This document shows positions 7,573-16,243 of a DNA stretch of 64,000 nucleotides, piece by piece. A model generated the notes under the pieces. It was not told the DNA's origin. It searched no databases and saw only the letters and a list, made by a program, of their open reading frames with translations. Numbering within the stretch: position 1 is the stretch's first letter; each line of letters begins with the position of its first letter. The translations under genes were made by a program, and so were the position numbers. Location: contig CAZTOW010000013.1 of assembly GCA_964615375.1 (NCBI GenBank), positions 124,001 through 188,000 of the forward strand, in the 5' to 3' direction. The DNA comes from CAZKWG01 sp964615375 (GTDB taxonomy: Bacteria > Myxococcota_A > UBA796 > CAZKWG01).

Positions 7573-10500
7573 CTAACCCGGCGGGGCGGAGGTGGGGGTG
7601 GAGGAGAGCTCGGAGAGGATCTGGGTCCTCAGGGTCACTGCCCGTGCGGCGCTGGGGGCATCGGCGGAGAGAAGGCTGATCGCCTCGTCGCAGAGCTTGA
7701 GCGCCTCCTGGAGACGGGAGCTTCGGAGAGGGCCGGACTGAGCGTAGAGGGTGAGGGCGAGGTGGAGGTTGGCGTCTGCGACGCCTAGGGAACGCGAGAA
7801 GGACAAGGCCAGTCTACGGGCTTCTCTCAATGTACGCTCCGCCTCGCTGAGGGCGGAGCCGTGCCCCCGTTGGCCGAGTAGACGATATGCCACCCCAATC
7901 TGAAGGTGCGCGGCGCCAAATAGCTCAGGATACTCCTGTACCGACACCCTGTCGATGACCTCGCGACACTGGATCACCGCGAATTCGACGAGATCAGGAC
8001 GACCAGGGCTCATTTGCAGCGCGCTCTGCGCGACCCCGATACGAGCTGCAGCCCACTGATCGAGGCCAACTTTGTCCGCTGATTGACTCGCGATCTCGAG
8101 ATCAATCGTGAGGGCTGAGTGTGCTGCAAGACCAGACCGATCCGAGTCCATCTTGCGTAGCAACTCTGCGAAATTGTGACGCTGAATCGCCCAGCTCCGA
8201 GGATGAATCTCAACACCTGTCAATACCGCCCCGATTGCCGCGGGACCAAGAGCATCCAAGGGTCTGACACCACCGACGGACGCCAAGCGCAGGAGCGCGA
8301 GGCCAAGGTTGGACTGCAGACTGGCCCAGCTCGCCAGATCTGCCTCCAGATTCGCCGTCTCGAGAGCCTGTCGGAAGTATTCTATCGCACGTTCGAGGTG
8401 CTCCCGCTCATATGGGCCAGACTGCATGCTCAGATTGCCCAGGTTCATGATGGCGCCCGTCTGGAGCGGGCGGATCCCTTCGGACTCGGCCAAGACTTGA
8501 GCCCGCTCGAGCGCTTCTCGGGCCTCACGAAGGTTCTCCTCCTGCTTCCCGGAGCGCCGCGCCATCAATGCGAGTCCGAGATGGTACGATATCACGGCCT
8601 GGATATCAGGTGGAAATGGATCCAGGTCTCCGTAACAAACCTCTCGACAGGCAGTCACGGCCTCTTCGATTCGAGACAGATCTCCAAGGCTGACAAGCGC
8701 CACGAGCGCGCTGGCACGGACAGCCATGCTGTGCACCTCATGTTGGCGGATGCCACCCATCTTCGACTTCCGCGTGGCATCTACGAGCTCCAAGGCCATC
8801 GAGAGGGGCTCTCTGTGGGCGCTGCCGACTCCGATCAAGCTCTCAGCGATCTTCGCGGCAAGCATCGGGAGCTCTGGATCTCCGCCTTCTACGAGCTTCC
8901 TCAACCTCGACACTGCTACATCGAAGTCTGCACCAAGCTGGTAGACCGAAGACTGACCCAACTGAGTGGCGCGCAGCCAAGCCTCACACACCCCCACGCA
9001 GTGCCTCCTCTCCGCCTCTTCAAGCGCTTTTACCCCCAACGTCTGCCGTGCCGCCAGCCGCAGCAGCCCCAAGGGCCGCGCCCGTTCACCATCGATGGCC
9101 GCCAACCCACGCCGCGCCAGCTCCTGGACAGGCTCCCAGCTCTCTACCTGCGCCACCGCCTGCACCACGTTCAGCCATCCACCCGTCTCTGGCCCCACCG
9201 CCAGCGCCGCCGCGGCCCGCCGCGCATCCGGCGAGACCGACCGCAGCAGCCCTCCCGCCAGCGCCTGCACGGGGCCCTCCGAGGAGGCCGCGATCTGCTC
9301 GCTCACCTCCGCGATGGACAGAGACCGCAGCGCGTCCCCTGCCATCGCCAGGGCGCCCGCGTGGCCCCCCAGCAGGTTGATCAGCCCGTCAGCCTCGCCC
9401 GCCTCCACCGGCTCCCGGATCTCGGGCGCCCGCGCCAGGAGGATCAGCCTGGCGAACTCCAAACCCAGCGGCTCCAGCACCAGCGAGTAGGCCCCCCGCG
9501 CCTCGACGAGCGCGCGCTCGTCCCGCTCGCTGAGGACCAGGGTCGCCACGCGCCCCGGCCCGCGAGGGATCAGCACGGAGAGATCGGCCTCACTCACCCG
9601 CTCCGCGCCCGCGAGCACCAGCAGCGCGCTCCGACCGCGCAGAGCGTGGTGCAGCGCGCCGATCCTCTCCGCGACCTGCTCGATGTCCTCGGGCGCGGGG
9701 CCCGAGGGCCAGTCGAGCTTCAGCGCCTTCGCCAGCGCGCGCAGCCCCTCGAGCGGCCTCGACGTGAGCTCCACCCAGACCGGCTCCCGCTCCCGACGGA
9801 GGGCGTCGGTGACGGAGGCGGCCAGCGCGCGCTTCCCCGATCCAATCTGGCCCGAGAGCACCACCACGGCCGGACGATCTCCCGGCGCGAGCCATGCGAG
9901 CAGACGCTCCCGCTCCTCGTCGCGGCCCAGCAGCGGCGACGGAGGCGTAGGGACGGGAAGCCCGAGCGGCGGTGGGACGTCCACGCCCCGGCGGAGCGGA
10001 CCCAGCGCCTCCTCGGATAGGCGCCCCGCCAGGAAAGGGAGGAGGCGCGCCCAGCCCGCGGATCCATCCGCTGACCGGAGCTCCCCGACCGCGTGCAGGG
10101 GCCGCCGGAGCACGGGGGCCGCCCCGCGCGCCTGCTTCGGGCGCCAGAGCGCGAGCCCCTGCCCAAAGGCGGCCCCCATCGCGTCCTCTCGCGACACGGT
10201 GGCGAGCCGGTCCGACACCAGGAGCGAGGGTAGCGCGGGGTCCACGGCCAGCGCCAGCGCCCACTGCGCCAGATCCTCCCCGGCGCCGGACAACATCCCG
10301 ACGATCACCTCCGCCAGCCCCGCGGCGAGGAGCTCCTGGTCCTCCACCCCAGCTCCAGAGGCCCGCTCTACCGCGCGCCAGGCTCCGGACACGAACCAGG
10401 CGGCGGTCGCCGGAGAGTCCGCCACGAGCGGCCCCAGACCAGCGACCCGCGCCAGCGGCCCGGCGCCCGCGCGCTGACCGAGGAGATCGAAGAGCTCCTG

Positions 10501-10839
10501 GGCGAGACGCCGCAGGGCCGGCGAGAGCAGGAGCTCCTGCGCACCCTCGGGGATCAGCGAGGTCCTTACGACCACCCCTTCGGAGAACGCAGGTGTGGGC
10601 CCCTCCCCCTCGAGCAGCGCGATCACGGGGCGACGCAGCACCTCGCCCGATCGGACGGCATCCACCGGCCATCGCGTGAGCGCCAGCAGGGCGTCCACCA
10701 CCGCGGCGTGCTCCTCCTCCTGAAACGTCGCCGGGACCTCGATGACCTGCCCCGACCAGCGCCCGCGCGCTCCCAGGATCTGAGCCTGCGTCAGCGGCCA
10801 CCCGATCAGATGACTCCAGGCGAAGCGCGGCGCGCTCAT
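7573..10839 (-). CDS. STAND-type P-loop NTPase with C-terminal TPR-like repeats
   Basis: The product has 1088 residues. Residues 1-300 are an unrecognised N-terminal region. A P-loop domain begins at LLGRDEERERLLAWL, with Walker A GQIGSGKR (330-337, Lys336). The expected Walker B strand (ALLVLAGAE, about 405-413) lacks the usual acidic pair. A winged-helix-like region with LSERDERAL follows. Residues about 640-1080 are helical repeats of TPR type (for example QTGAIMNLGNLS, WASLQSNLGLALL). This STAND layout is used by signal-sensing switches, including defence and regulatory ATPases. The start overlaps the upstream AAA gene by 4 bp. By eye, the TPR part (7.6-9.0 kb) is clearly less GC-rich than the rest. 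Its specific function is unknown. Confidence 0.7.
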   Translation of the reverse strand: MSAPRFAWSHLIGWPLTQAQILGARGRWSGQVIEVPATFQEEEHAAVVDALLALTRWPVDAVRSGEVLRRPVIALLEGEGPTPAFSEGVVVRTSLIPEGAQELLLSPALRRLAQELFDLLGQRAGAGPLARVAGLGPLVADSPATAAWFVSGAWRAVERASGAGVEDQELLAAGLAEVIVGMLSGAGEDLAQWALALAVDPALPSLLVSDRLATVSREDAMGAAFGQGLALWRPKQARGAAPVLRRPLHAVGELRSADGSAGWARLLPFLAGRLSEEALGPLRRGVDVPPPLGLPVPTPPSPLLGRDEERERLLAWLAPGDRPAVVVLSGQIGSGKRALAASVTDALRREREPVWVELTSRPLEGLRALAKALKLDWPSGPAPEDIEQVAERIGALHHALRGRSALLVLAGAERVSEADLSVLIPRGPGRVATLVLSERDERALVEARGAYSLVLEPLGLEFARLILLARAPEIREPVEAGEADGLINLLGGHAGALAMAGDALRSLSIAEVSEQIAASSEGPVQALAGGLLRSVSPDARRAAAALAVGPETGGWLNVVQAVAQVESWEPVQELARRGLAAIDGERARPLGLLRLAARQTLGVKALEEAERRHCVGVCEAWLRATQLGQSSVYQLGADFDVAVSRLRKLVEGGDPELPMLAAKIAESLIGVGSAHREPLSMALELVDATRKSKMGGIRQHEVHSMAVRASALVALVSLGDLSRIEEAVTACREVCYGDLDPFPPDIQAVISYHLGLALMARRSGKQEENLREAREALERAQVLAESEGIRPLQTGAIMNLGNLSMQSGPYEREHLERAIEYFRQALETANLEADLASWASLQSNLGLALLRLASVGGVRPLDALGPAAIGAVLTGVEIHPRSWAIQRHNFAELLRKMDSDRSGLAAHSALTIDLEIASQSADKVGLDQWAAARIGVAQSALQMSPGRPDLVEFAVIQCREVIDRVSVQEYPELFGAAHLQIGVAYRLLGQRGHGSALSEAERTLREARRLALSFSRSLGVADANLHLALTLYAQSGPLRSSRLQEALKLCDEAISLLSADAPSAARAVTLRTQILSELSSTPTSAPPG

Positions 10840-12338
10840 CGGCTCAAGCTGCGCCTCAACCAGGCCGCCATCGGATCCAGGATGATCTCGCGGCTGCCCT
10901 GGTCACCCGCGACCGCTGGCCGCAGAAGACCATCCTGTCGGAGCGCGCCTGCCTCGGCCTCGCTGAGCTGGTAGGGGTCCGGCGACAGCGGAGACGTCGT
11001 CATGCAGCGGAGCACGTCTGGCTCGGGCATGAGCTCCGCGACCTTTCGCAGGGCGACGCGGGCGAAGTAGTCGTGGTTGCGGTCCAGGAAGGTGGACAGC
11101 ATCTCTTCGGCGCGCCGGGAAGGATCCTGACCGGCGTTGTACAGCCAGGCCAGGAGGCGCAGGAAGCGGAAGGGCACGACGCCTGGCTCATCCGAACGGA
11201 GCACGCCGAGCACCGACTGGGCGAGCGCGACCAGATCAACCAGCGCCTCGCCCTCGATCTTCGGCGTCTGCGCTCCGGCCCAGGCGCGCACCATCTCCAG
11301 GGCCTCCGGCGGTGTCGCGGGCGGGACCTCGGTGACCTCGAAGTTTCGCCGCACATCCCAGTCCATGTACTCCTTTCGGAGCCCGAGGAGGAACACGGTT
11401 GGACGGAGCAGGTGCAGGGGCCCGAGCACGTGGCTCAGGACCTCCGAGCGAGCGCGATGCGAGCTTCCTGAGGCTGAGGCGAATTCGTCGAAGTCGTCGA
11501 GCACCAGGATGGTGGGCAACCGCGCGCGCGTACATTGGTCCAGGAAGTGGTTCAACACGTCCACCAGGATCTCGGAGCTGACCCGCCATCGACCCTCGAT
11601 GCGCTCCACGCCGCGCAGCGCGGACGCATGCTTCTTCAGGATCCCGGCCGCGATCCGAAGGCCCGCCTTCCCTTCGGCGGTCTCGGGGACCGCTATCAGG
11701 CTCTTGATCTCAGCCTCCAGCGCGGCCTCGCTGGTGCGGCTGAGATCAGCCTGGACCGTCCGCTCCTCCTGCCTGGAGAGGGTCGCGCCACGCCAGGTCT
11801 GCACGTAGGTGATCGCGCTGGTCATCGCATGCAGGGCCTCACGGACCCCCGCGTACAGTCGCTGCTCCTGGCTGAAGCGCTTGTGGACGATGGAGAGGAA
11901 GGTCTCCTGGGGCACGCTCCCTTCGGCTTGGAGCGCGAAGTCTCGCGCGAGGAGCAGGAGCTCGTCGGGAGCGCTCGATCGGTTCGTCTCCTCCTCAATG
12001 CTCAGGCTGACGAGCCCATCCGTGAGCGCCTCAAAACTGGAGTAATGCTTTCCAGAAAAACGAAAGATCAGCCAGCGTTCAGGATCCTTGACCAGACCGC
12101 CAGGCTCCGCGTCGCGCACCATCTCCAAGGCCCGGAGGATGAGCGCCGACTTGCCGACACCTTCGTAGCCGACCACTGCCCGTCGATGGCGAACGGCGAG
12201 GCTTCCCTCGCGCAGCGCCCGACCCGCGTGCGCGACCGCACGAAAGAGCTCCTGGACCAGCCCGTCTCGATCACCAAAGGCAAAGAGCTGGCCCGGTTCT
12301 GCAGAGCTCGGGACGTAGAAGAACGGGCGCGCGCTCAT
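10836..12338 (-). CDS. AAA-family ATPase, probable partner of the STAND NTPase
   Basis: About 500 residues. Numbering from the upstream GTG at 12368, Walker A is GYEGVGKS (67-74) and Walker B is LPTILVLDDFDEF, with the acidic pair at 291-292. LGLRKEYMDWDVRRNFEV near 335-352 looks like a sensor-1/sensor-2 region of ORC/Cdc6- or KAP-like ATPases. There is no signal peptide or membrane helix, so it is cytoplasmic. I place the start at the ATG at 12338 (MSARPFF); a GTG ten codons upstream is also possible and neither has a strong RBS. The 4-bp overlap with the STAND gene implies a functional pair. The process served is unknown. Confidence 0.65.
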   Translation of the reverse strand: MSARPFFYVPSSAEPGQLFAFGDRDGLVQELFRAVAHAGRALREGSLAVRHRRAVVGYEGVGKSALILRALEMVRDAEPGGLVKDPERWLIFRFSGKHYSSFEALTDGLVSLSIEEETNRSSAPDELLLLARDFALQAEGSVPQETFLSIVHKRFSQEQRLYAGVREALHAMTSAITYVQTWRGATLSRQEERTVQADLSRTSEAALEAEIKSLIAVPETAEGKAGLRIAAGILKKHASALRGVERIEGRWRVSSEILVDVLNHFLDQCTRARLPTILVLDDFDEFASASGSSHRARSEVLSHVLGPLHLLRPTVFLLGLRKEYMDWDVRRNFEVTEVPPATPPEALEMVRAWAGAQTPKIEGEALVDLVALAQSVLGVLRSDEPGVVPFRFLRLLAWLYNAGQDPSRRAEEMLSTFLDRNHDYFARVALRKVAELMPEPDVLRCMTTSPLSPDPYQLSEAEAGALRQDGLLRPAVAGDQGSREIILDPMAAWLRRSLSR

Positions 12339-12430
12339 GTTCGGAAGACCCTGAGCCAGACTTACCACGATCCGAGCTCACGCTCCAGAAGCGAGCCTTC
12401 GCAGGATATGTACCTCTGAGGAGTCTCCCC

Positions 12431-12781
12431 ATGCTGCTCACCCTCCTCCTCGCCTGCACCACCGTCATCACCGTCAACACCCGCCCCGAGGGCGCGCAGG
12501 TCTACATCACCGACTACGCGCCGAGCCCGTCGATGCCGCCGGTGAGCTACGAGGCGGCGGGCACCTCGCCGCTGGTCTGCGAGATCGACTACCTGGGCTG
12601 GGAGAACTACTACGTGTGGGCCCAGGCCCCGGGCTGCACGCCCGAGGTGCGGCACATCGACAACGAGATCAAGCTCGGCCCGGCCGTGGGCGGCTTCTTC
12701 TGCGCCTGGCCGCTGTGGATCTGGGCGCTCGGCCCGGACGACGCCCCGGTGCAGATCGACTTCACCGACGGGCAGCCCTGA
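12431..12781 (+). CDS. Small lipoprotein with PEGA-like segment
   Basis: The 116-residue protein begins with a very short lipoprotein signal (MLLTLLLAC, lipidation Cys9). Directly after it, VNTRPEGAQVYITD resembles a PEGA domain, a small beta module common in bacterial surface proteins. A hydrophobic stretch near residues 77-98 (VGGFFCAWPLWIWAL) may be a membrane helix. GAGGAG lies 8 nt before the ATG. It is divergent from the AAA gene and its last 20 bp overlap the end of the convergent FG-GAP gene. Its function is unknown. Confidence 0.6.
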   Translation: MLLTLLLACTTVITVNTRPEGAQVYITDYAPSPSMPPVSYEAAGTSPLVCEIDYLGWENYYVWAQAPGCTPEVRHIDNEIKLGPAVGGFFCAWPLWIWALGPDDAPVQIDFTDGQP

Positions 12782-15623
12782 GCCTCCCGCGCGGCCTCCT
12801 CGCCCACGCGCCCAGGAGCGCCAGGAGCGCCGCGCCCGCGCCCGCGCCCCGACCCGACGCGCCGCAGGCGCAGCCCTCGCCGCCCTTGGGCCCAGCGGTC
12901 TCCGCTCCCGCCGCGGTCTCGAGCCCTCCCTTCAGCGTGTCTCCCTCCCCCGGATCGCCCGTCTCCTGGGGGCTGTCGAGGATCTCCGACCCCGCCGCGG
13001 TCTCGGCCGTCTCGGCCGAGTCTCCACCCTCCCCCGTGTCGAGCGCGGAGGGGTCGAAGCCGAGGATCAGGGACACGCGGCCGGAGTCCAGCTCGAAGTA
13101 AGGCGCCGCGAGGACCACATCGTCGCGCCCGTCCCCGTTCGTGTCGCCCGCCGAGGAGACGGCGTGCCCGAGCTTCGCGTAGCGCCCGTCGCCCTCCACC
13201 GCGAAGAGCGGCGTCGCCCCGAGCCCGGCGCCCGATCCCAGAAAGACGGAGACCCCGCCCGAGTCGGCCAGCGCGGAGGGAGACCCGACGACGAGGTCCC
13301 CGAACCCGTCCGCGTTCAGGTCCCCGACGCCGTCCAGCGCCGCGCCGAAGTCGTCGCCTGCGCTCTCCCCCGTCAGCGTGGCGGAGGGCGTCACGGAGAA
13401 GCCGCCCGGCGCGCCCGCGAAGACCAGGACCCTCCCCCGCTCGGAGGCGGCCTCTTCCGCCCCGACCAGCAGCTCCTGGAGCCCGTCGCCGTCGACGTCC
13501 TCGGCCCCCAGCGCGCGCCCGCGCCCGATCTCGTCGTCCCCCGCGAACAGGGTCTGCGCGGCGGAGCTCTCCACCCCCGTCGAGCCCCCCCGGAAGAGGT
13601 CCACCCGCCCGCGCCCGTCATGATCGGGCGCGCCCACCGCGATCTCCGCGTAGCCGTCCCCGTCGGCGTCCCCCAGCGACAGCACCGCCTCCCCGAAGCC
13701 GTCCCCGCCGGCCATGCCCGAGAGCGTCGTCGCGCCCTCGGTCGAGAGCCCCTCCGCGCGACCGGCGAGCACCCACACCACCTCGCTCCCGGTGCCCTCC
13801 GCGCCAGGCGCCCCGACCACCAGGTCGTCGAGGCCGTCCCCGTCCAGATCCTCGCCGCCAGAGACGGTCAGCCCGAAGCGGCTCCCCTCGCTCGAGCCGC
13901 TCAGCGTCTCGACCGTGGCCTCCGACAGCCCGCCCCCTGCCCCGTACCAGACCAGGAGCGTGCCCGCCCCGCCCTCACGCTCGTCGCAGCCGAGGGCGAG
14001 ATCGGCGAGCCCGTCCCCGTTCAGGTCTCCCGCCGCGGCCAGGGGAGCGCCGAGCTCCTGCGCCTCCTCGCCCTCCACGATCGCCTCCGGCTCCTCGCCC
14101 AGCCCGCCGGGCTCGCCCAGGTAGATCCGCACCCGCCCCCGGTCGTCCCCCCAGCCTGGCTCCCCGACCAGGACGTCCCCGAGCCCGTCTCCGTCCAGAT
14201 CCCCCGCGTCGGAGACCGCGCTGCCCAGCGCGGACGAGGTGGTGCCCTCCAGCACCTTCGTCTCCTCGAGCCCCCCCGCGCCGTCCCCCAGGTACACCGT
14301 GGCGTACCCGGGCCCACCGTCCGGCGCCCCGACGGCCAGATCCGGGATCGCGTCGGCGTTCAGGTCCCCCAGCGCCGCGAGCTCTCTGCCCAGATTGACC
14401 TCCTCCGCGCTGCCGGGGATGGGCTCCAGCGCCGCGTAGTCTCCGTCGGTCGCGCCCATCAGGACGTGGACACGGCCTGTCTCCTCGCTCCAGTTGGGCT
14501 CCCCGATGGCTAGATCATCTAGCCCATCCAGATCCAGGTCCCCGACCCCCGCCACCGCGTAGCCCAGCTGGCCGTCCTCCTCTTCGCCGATCAGCACGGC
14601 CTCGTCCTCGTTCTCCAGGCCGTCCACGCTCCCCAGCAGCACGCTCGCCAGGCCCGCGTCATCGTCCGCGCAGCGGTCCCCCGCCACCGCGTCCCCGTAG
14701 CCATCCCCGTTGACGTCCCCCGCGCGCGCGAGGCTCCAGCCCAGGCACCCGTCGCTGGAGGGCCCGTCGATCCAGCTCGACGCCTCGCTGTCCGGGCCGT
14801 CCTCTCCTCCCGGGTAGAGCGAGACGCGGCCCTTGCTGGAGTCCCAGTCCCCCAGGATCAGGTCGTCGTAGCCGTCACCGTCCGAGTCCCCGGCCGAGGC
14901 CAGGCTCAGGTTCGTCCCGAAGAGCCAGCGCGCGTCGGTGAGCGTGAGGTCCGGCTCCTCGGCGAGCCCGCCGTCCGTGCCCAGGTGCAGGAACACGAGG
15001 CTCGGCCCCTCGAGATACTCCTGCGCGCCGATGGTCACGTCCGCCCGGCCGTCGTCGTTCACGTCCCCGACCGCGCCCAGGGCACGCCCCAACCCCTGCA
15101 GGTCGATGCCGCCCTCGATCAGCCCGTCCGGGTCCGCGGCCAGCCCGTCCGGGGCGCCGAGATGCACGTTGACGTACCCGCTCCCCCCGCTGGCCTCCAT
15201 GTCGGCGCCCAGCAACGCGTCGTCGTAGCCGTCGGCGTCCAGGTCCCCCGCGCCGAGGAGCGTGTGCCCCAGCTCGTCGTAGGGGTTCTCCCCCTCCCAC
15301 ACACGACCCGCGCTGGCCTCCACCCCGCCCGCATCACCCCGGTAGAGCCAGGCGCGGCCCTGGTTCTCGCCCACGTCCCGCGCCCCCACCAGCAGCTCGG
15401 CGTGCCCGTCCCCGTCCACGTCCCCGGCCCCCGCCAACGCGCTGGGGAAGGGGCTCGTGTTGATGTCCCCGACCACGATCCACGCCTCCTCGACCCCCGC
15501 CAGGCTGATCGCGAAGCCGCGAGAGGGTCGCGCCGCCTCCGGGCGGGGAGCGGGCGCGCAGGCGCCGAGGGCGAACACGGTAAACCAGGGCCGCAGCCTG
15601 ATCTGAACGCGCATAGGGTGCAC
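12762..15623 (-). CDS. Large FG-GAP repeat lipoprotein with MYXO-CTERM tail
   Basis: The 953-residue protein is made almost entirely of FG-GAP/VCBS blades, with roughly a dozen copies of the GDxDxDGxxD loop and LGxAVxxAGDxDGDG context. This predicts one or two calcium-binding beta-propellers. The N-terminus has a lipobox (LGAC, Cys22). The C-terminus has a Thr/Glu/Gly linker, then Gly-Cys-Ala-Cys, a hydrophobic helix and an Arg-rich end, as in MYXO-CTERM proteins. Having both a lipid anchor and a C-terminal sorting tail is odd. GAGG sits 5 nt before the GTG start at 15623; an in-frame ATG at 15614 is an alternative. Confidence 0.85.
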   Translation of the reverse strand: MHPMRVQIRLRPWFTVFALGACAPAPRPEAARPSRGFAISLAGVEEAWIVVGDINTSPFPSALAGAGDVDGDGHAELLVGARDVGENQGRAWLYRGDAGGVEASAGRVWEGENPYDELGHTLLGAGDLDADGYDDALLGADMEASGGSGYVNVHLGAPDGLAADPDGLIEGGIDLQGLGRALGAVGDVNDDGRADVTIGAQEYLEGPSLVFLHLGTDGGLAEEPDLTLTDARWLFGTNLSLASAGDSDGDGYDDLILGDWDSSKGRVSLYPGGEDGPDSEASSWIDGPSSDGCLGWSLARAGDVNGDGYGDAVAGDRCADDDAGLASVLLGSVDGLENEDEAVLIGEEEDGQLGYAVAGVGDLDLDGLDDLAIGEPNWSEETGRVHVLMGATDGDYAALEPIPGSAEEVNLGRELAALGDLNADAIPDLAVGAPDGGPGYATVYLGDGAGGLEETKVLEGTTSSALGSAVSDAGDLDGDGLGDVLVGEPGWGDDRGRVRIYLGEPGGLGEEPEAIVEGEEAQELGAPLAAAGDLNGDGLADLALGCDEREGGAGTLLVWYGAGGGLSEATVETLSGSSEGSRFGLTVSGGEDLDGDGLDDLVVGAPGAEGTGSEVVWVLAGRAEGLSTEGATTLSGMAGGDGFGEAVLSLGDADGDGYAEIAVGAPDHDGRGRVDLFRGGSTGVESSAAQTLFAGDDEIGRGRALGAEDVDGDGLQELLVGAEEAASERGRVLVFAGAPGGFSVTPSATLTGESAGDDFGAALDGVGDLNADGFGDLVVGSPSALADSGGVSVFLGSGAGLGATPLFAVEGDGRYAKLGHAVSSAGDTNGDGRDDVVLAAPYFELDSGRVSLILGFDPSALDTGEGGDSAETAETAAGSEILDSPQETGDPGEGDTLKGGLETAAGAETAGPKGGEGCACGASGRGAGAGAALLALLGAWARRPRGRLRAARR

Positions 15624-15670
15624 TGCAACCTCGATGACCCGTATTCTACGCCAGGCGCTCGTCGTGCGCC

Positions 15671-16243
15671 CTACCCCACCTCGAAGCTGCTCACCGCCAC
15701 GCGGCCCTCCGCCACCGCCTCCTGGAGCGCCGCCCAGCGCTCGACCGGCGGCAGGGACCAGTCGATCGGGAGATCGGCCTCGGGCAGGGCCACGGCCCAG
15801 CGCTGGCGGCCCGGTCGGTCGTCGGCGATGAGGTCGAGGCGGTAGCCGCCGGGCTCGCGGGGCAGGTCCGAGAGCAGGACGCGCTCATCCTCAGACGCGG
15901 GCGAGAGCACCTCCCAGCCGCCCGGCCCGCGCAGCAGCAGCACGACCAGGCGCTCGGGCGGGCCGGGGTCGGCGAGCTTCAGCGCGAAGGCGTCCCCGGG
16001 CCGCACGGGCTCGGCGGACAACGCGCTCTGCTGCATCGAGACGGCGAAGGGGCGCTGTCCACCCCAGACTCCGGGGGGCGGCACGGACCAGCGCTCGCGG
16101 GGAGGGCCCTCCTCCATGCGCTCGCGCAGCGTGTCCAGCAGCCGGGCCAGCTCGGGGTCGTCGCGGACGCGCGCCAAAAGGTCGGCCTCCTCCCCGGGCT
16201 CCAGGGCGCCGGCCAGGAAGGCCAGCAGGCGTCGCTCGGTCAT
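15671..16243 (-). CDS. Unknown protein of the CHAT cassette with anti-sigma-like N-terminus
   Basis: The 190-residue protein opens with a helical segment (LLAFLAGALEPGEEADLLARV) that resembles the first helices of anti-sigma factors, but it lacks the zinc-binding His/Cys set. The rest is predicted beta-rich (VRPGDAFALKL, VVLLLRGPGGWEVL), loosely like DUF4384-type domains seen near CHAT proteases. It has no signal peptide or clear membrane helix. Its ATG overlaps the preceding gene by 4 bp, so it is the last gene of the CHAT operon. A regulatory or adaptor role is only a guess. Confidence 0.6.
   Translation of the reverse strand: MTERRLLAFLAGALEPGEEADLLARVRDDPELARLLDTLRERMEEGPPRERWSVPPPGVWGGQRPFAVSMQQSALSAEPVRPGDAFALKLADPGPPERLVVLLLRGPGGWEVLSPASEDERVLLSDLPREPGGYRLDLIADDRPGRQRWAVALPEADLPIDWSLPPVERWAALQEAVAEGRVAVSSFEVG

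Noticed and set aside
8176..10020. 614-codon plus-strand frame
   Set aside because: It is antisense to the STAND NTPase gene, low-complexity Arg/Pro/Gln-rich, and without an RBS or domain.
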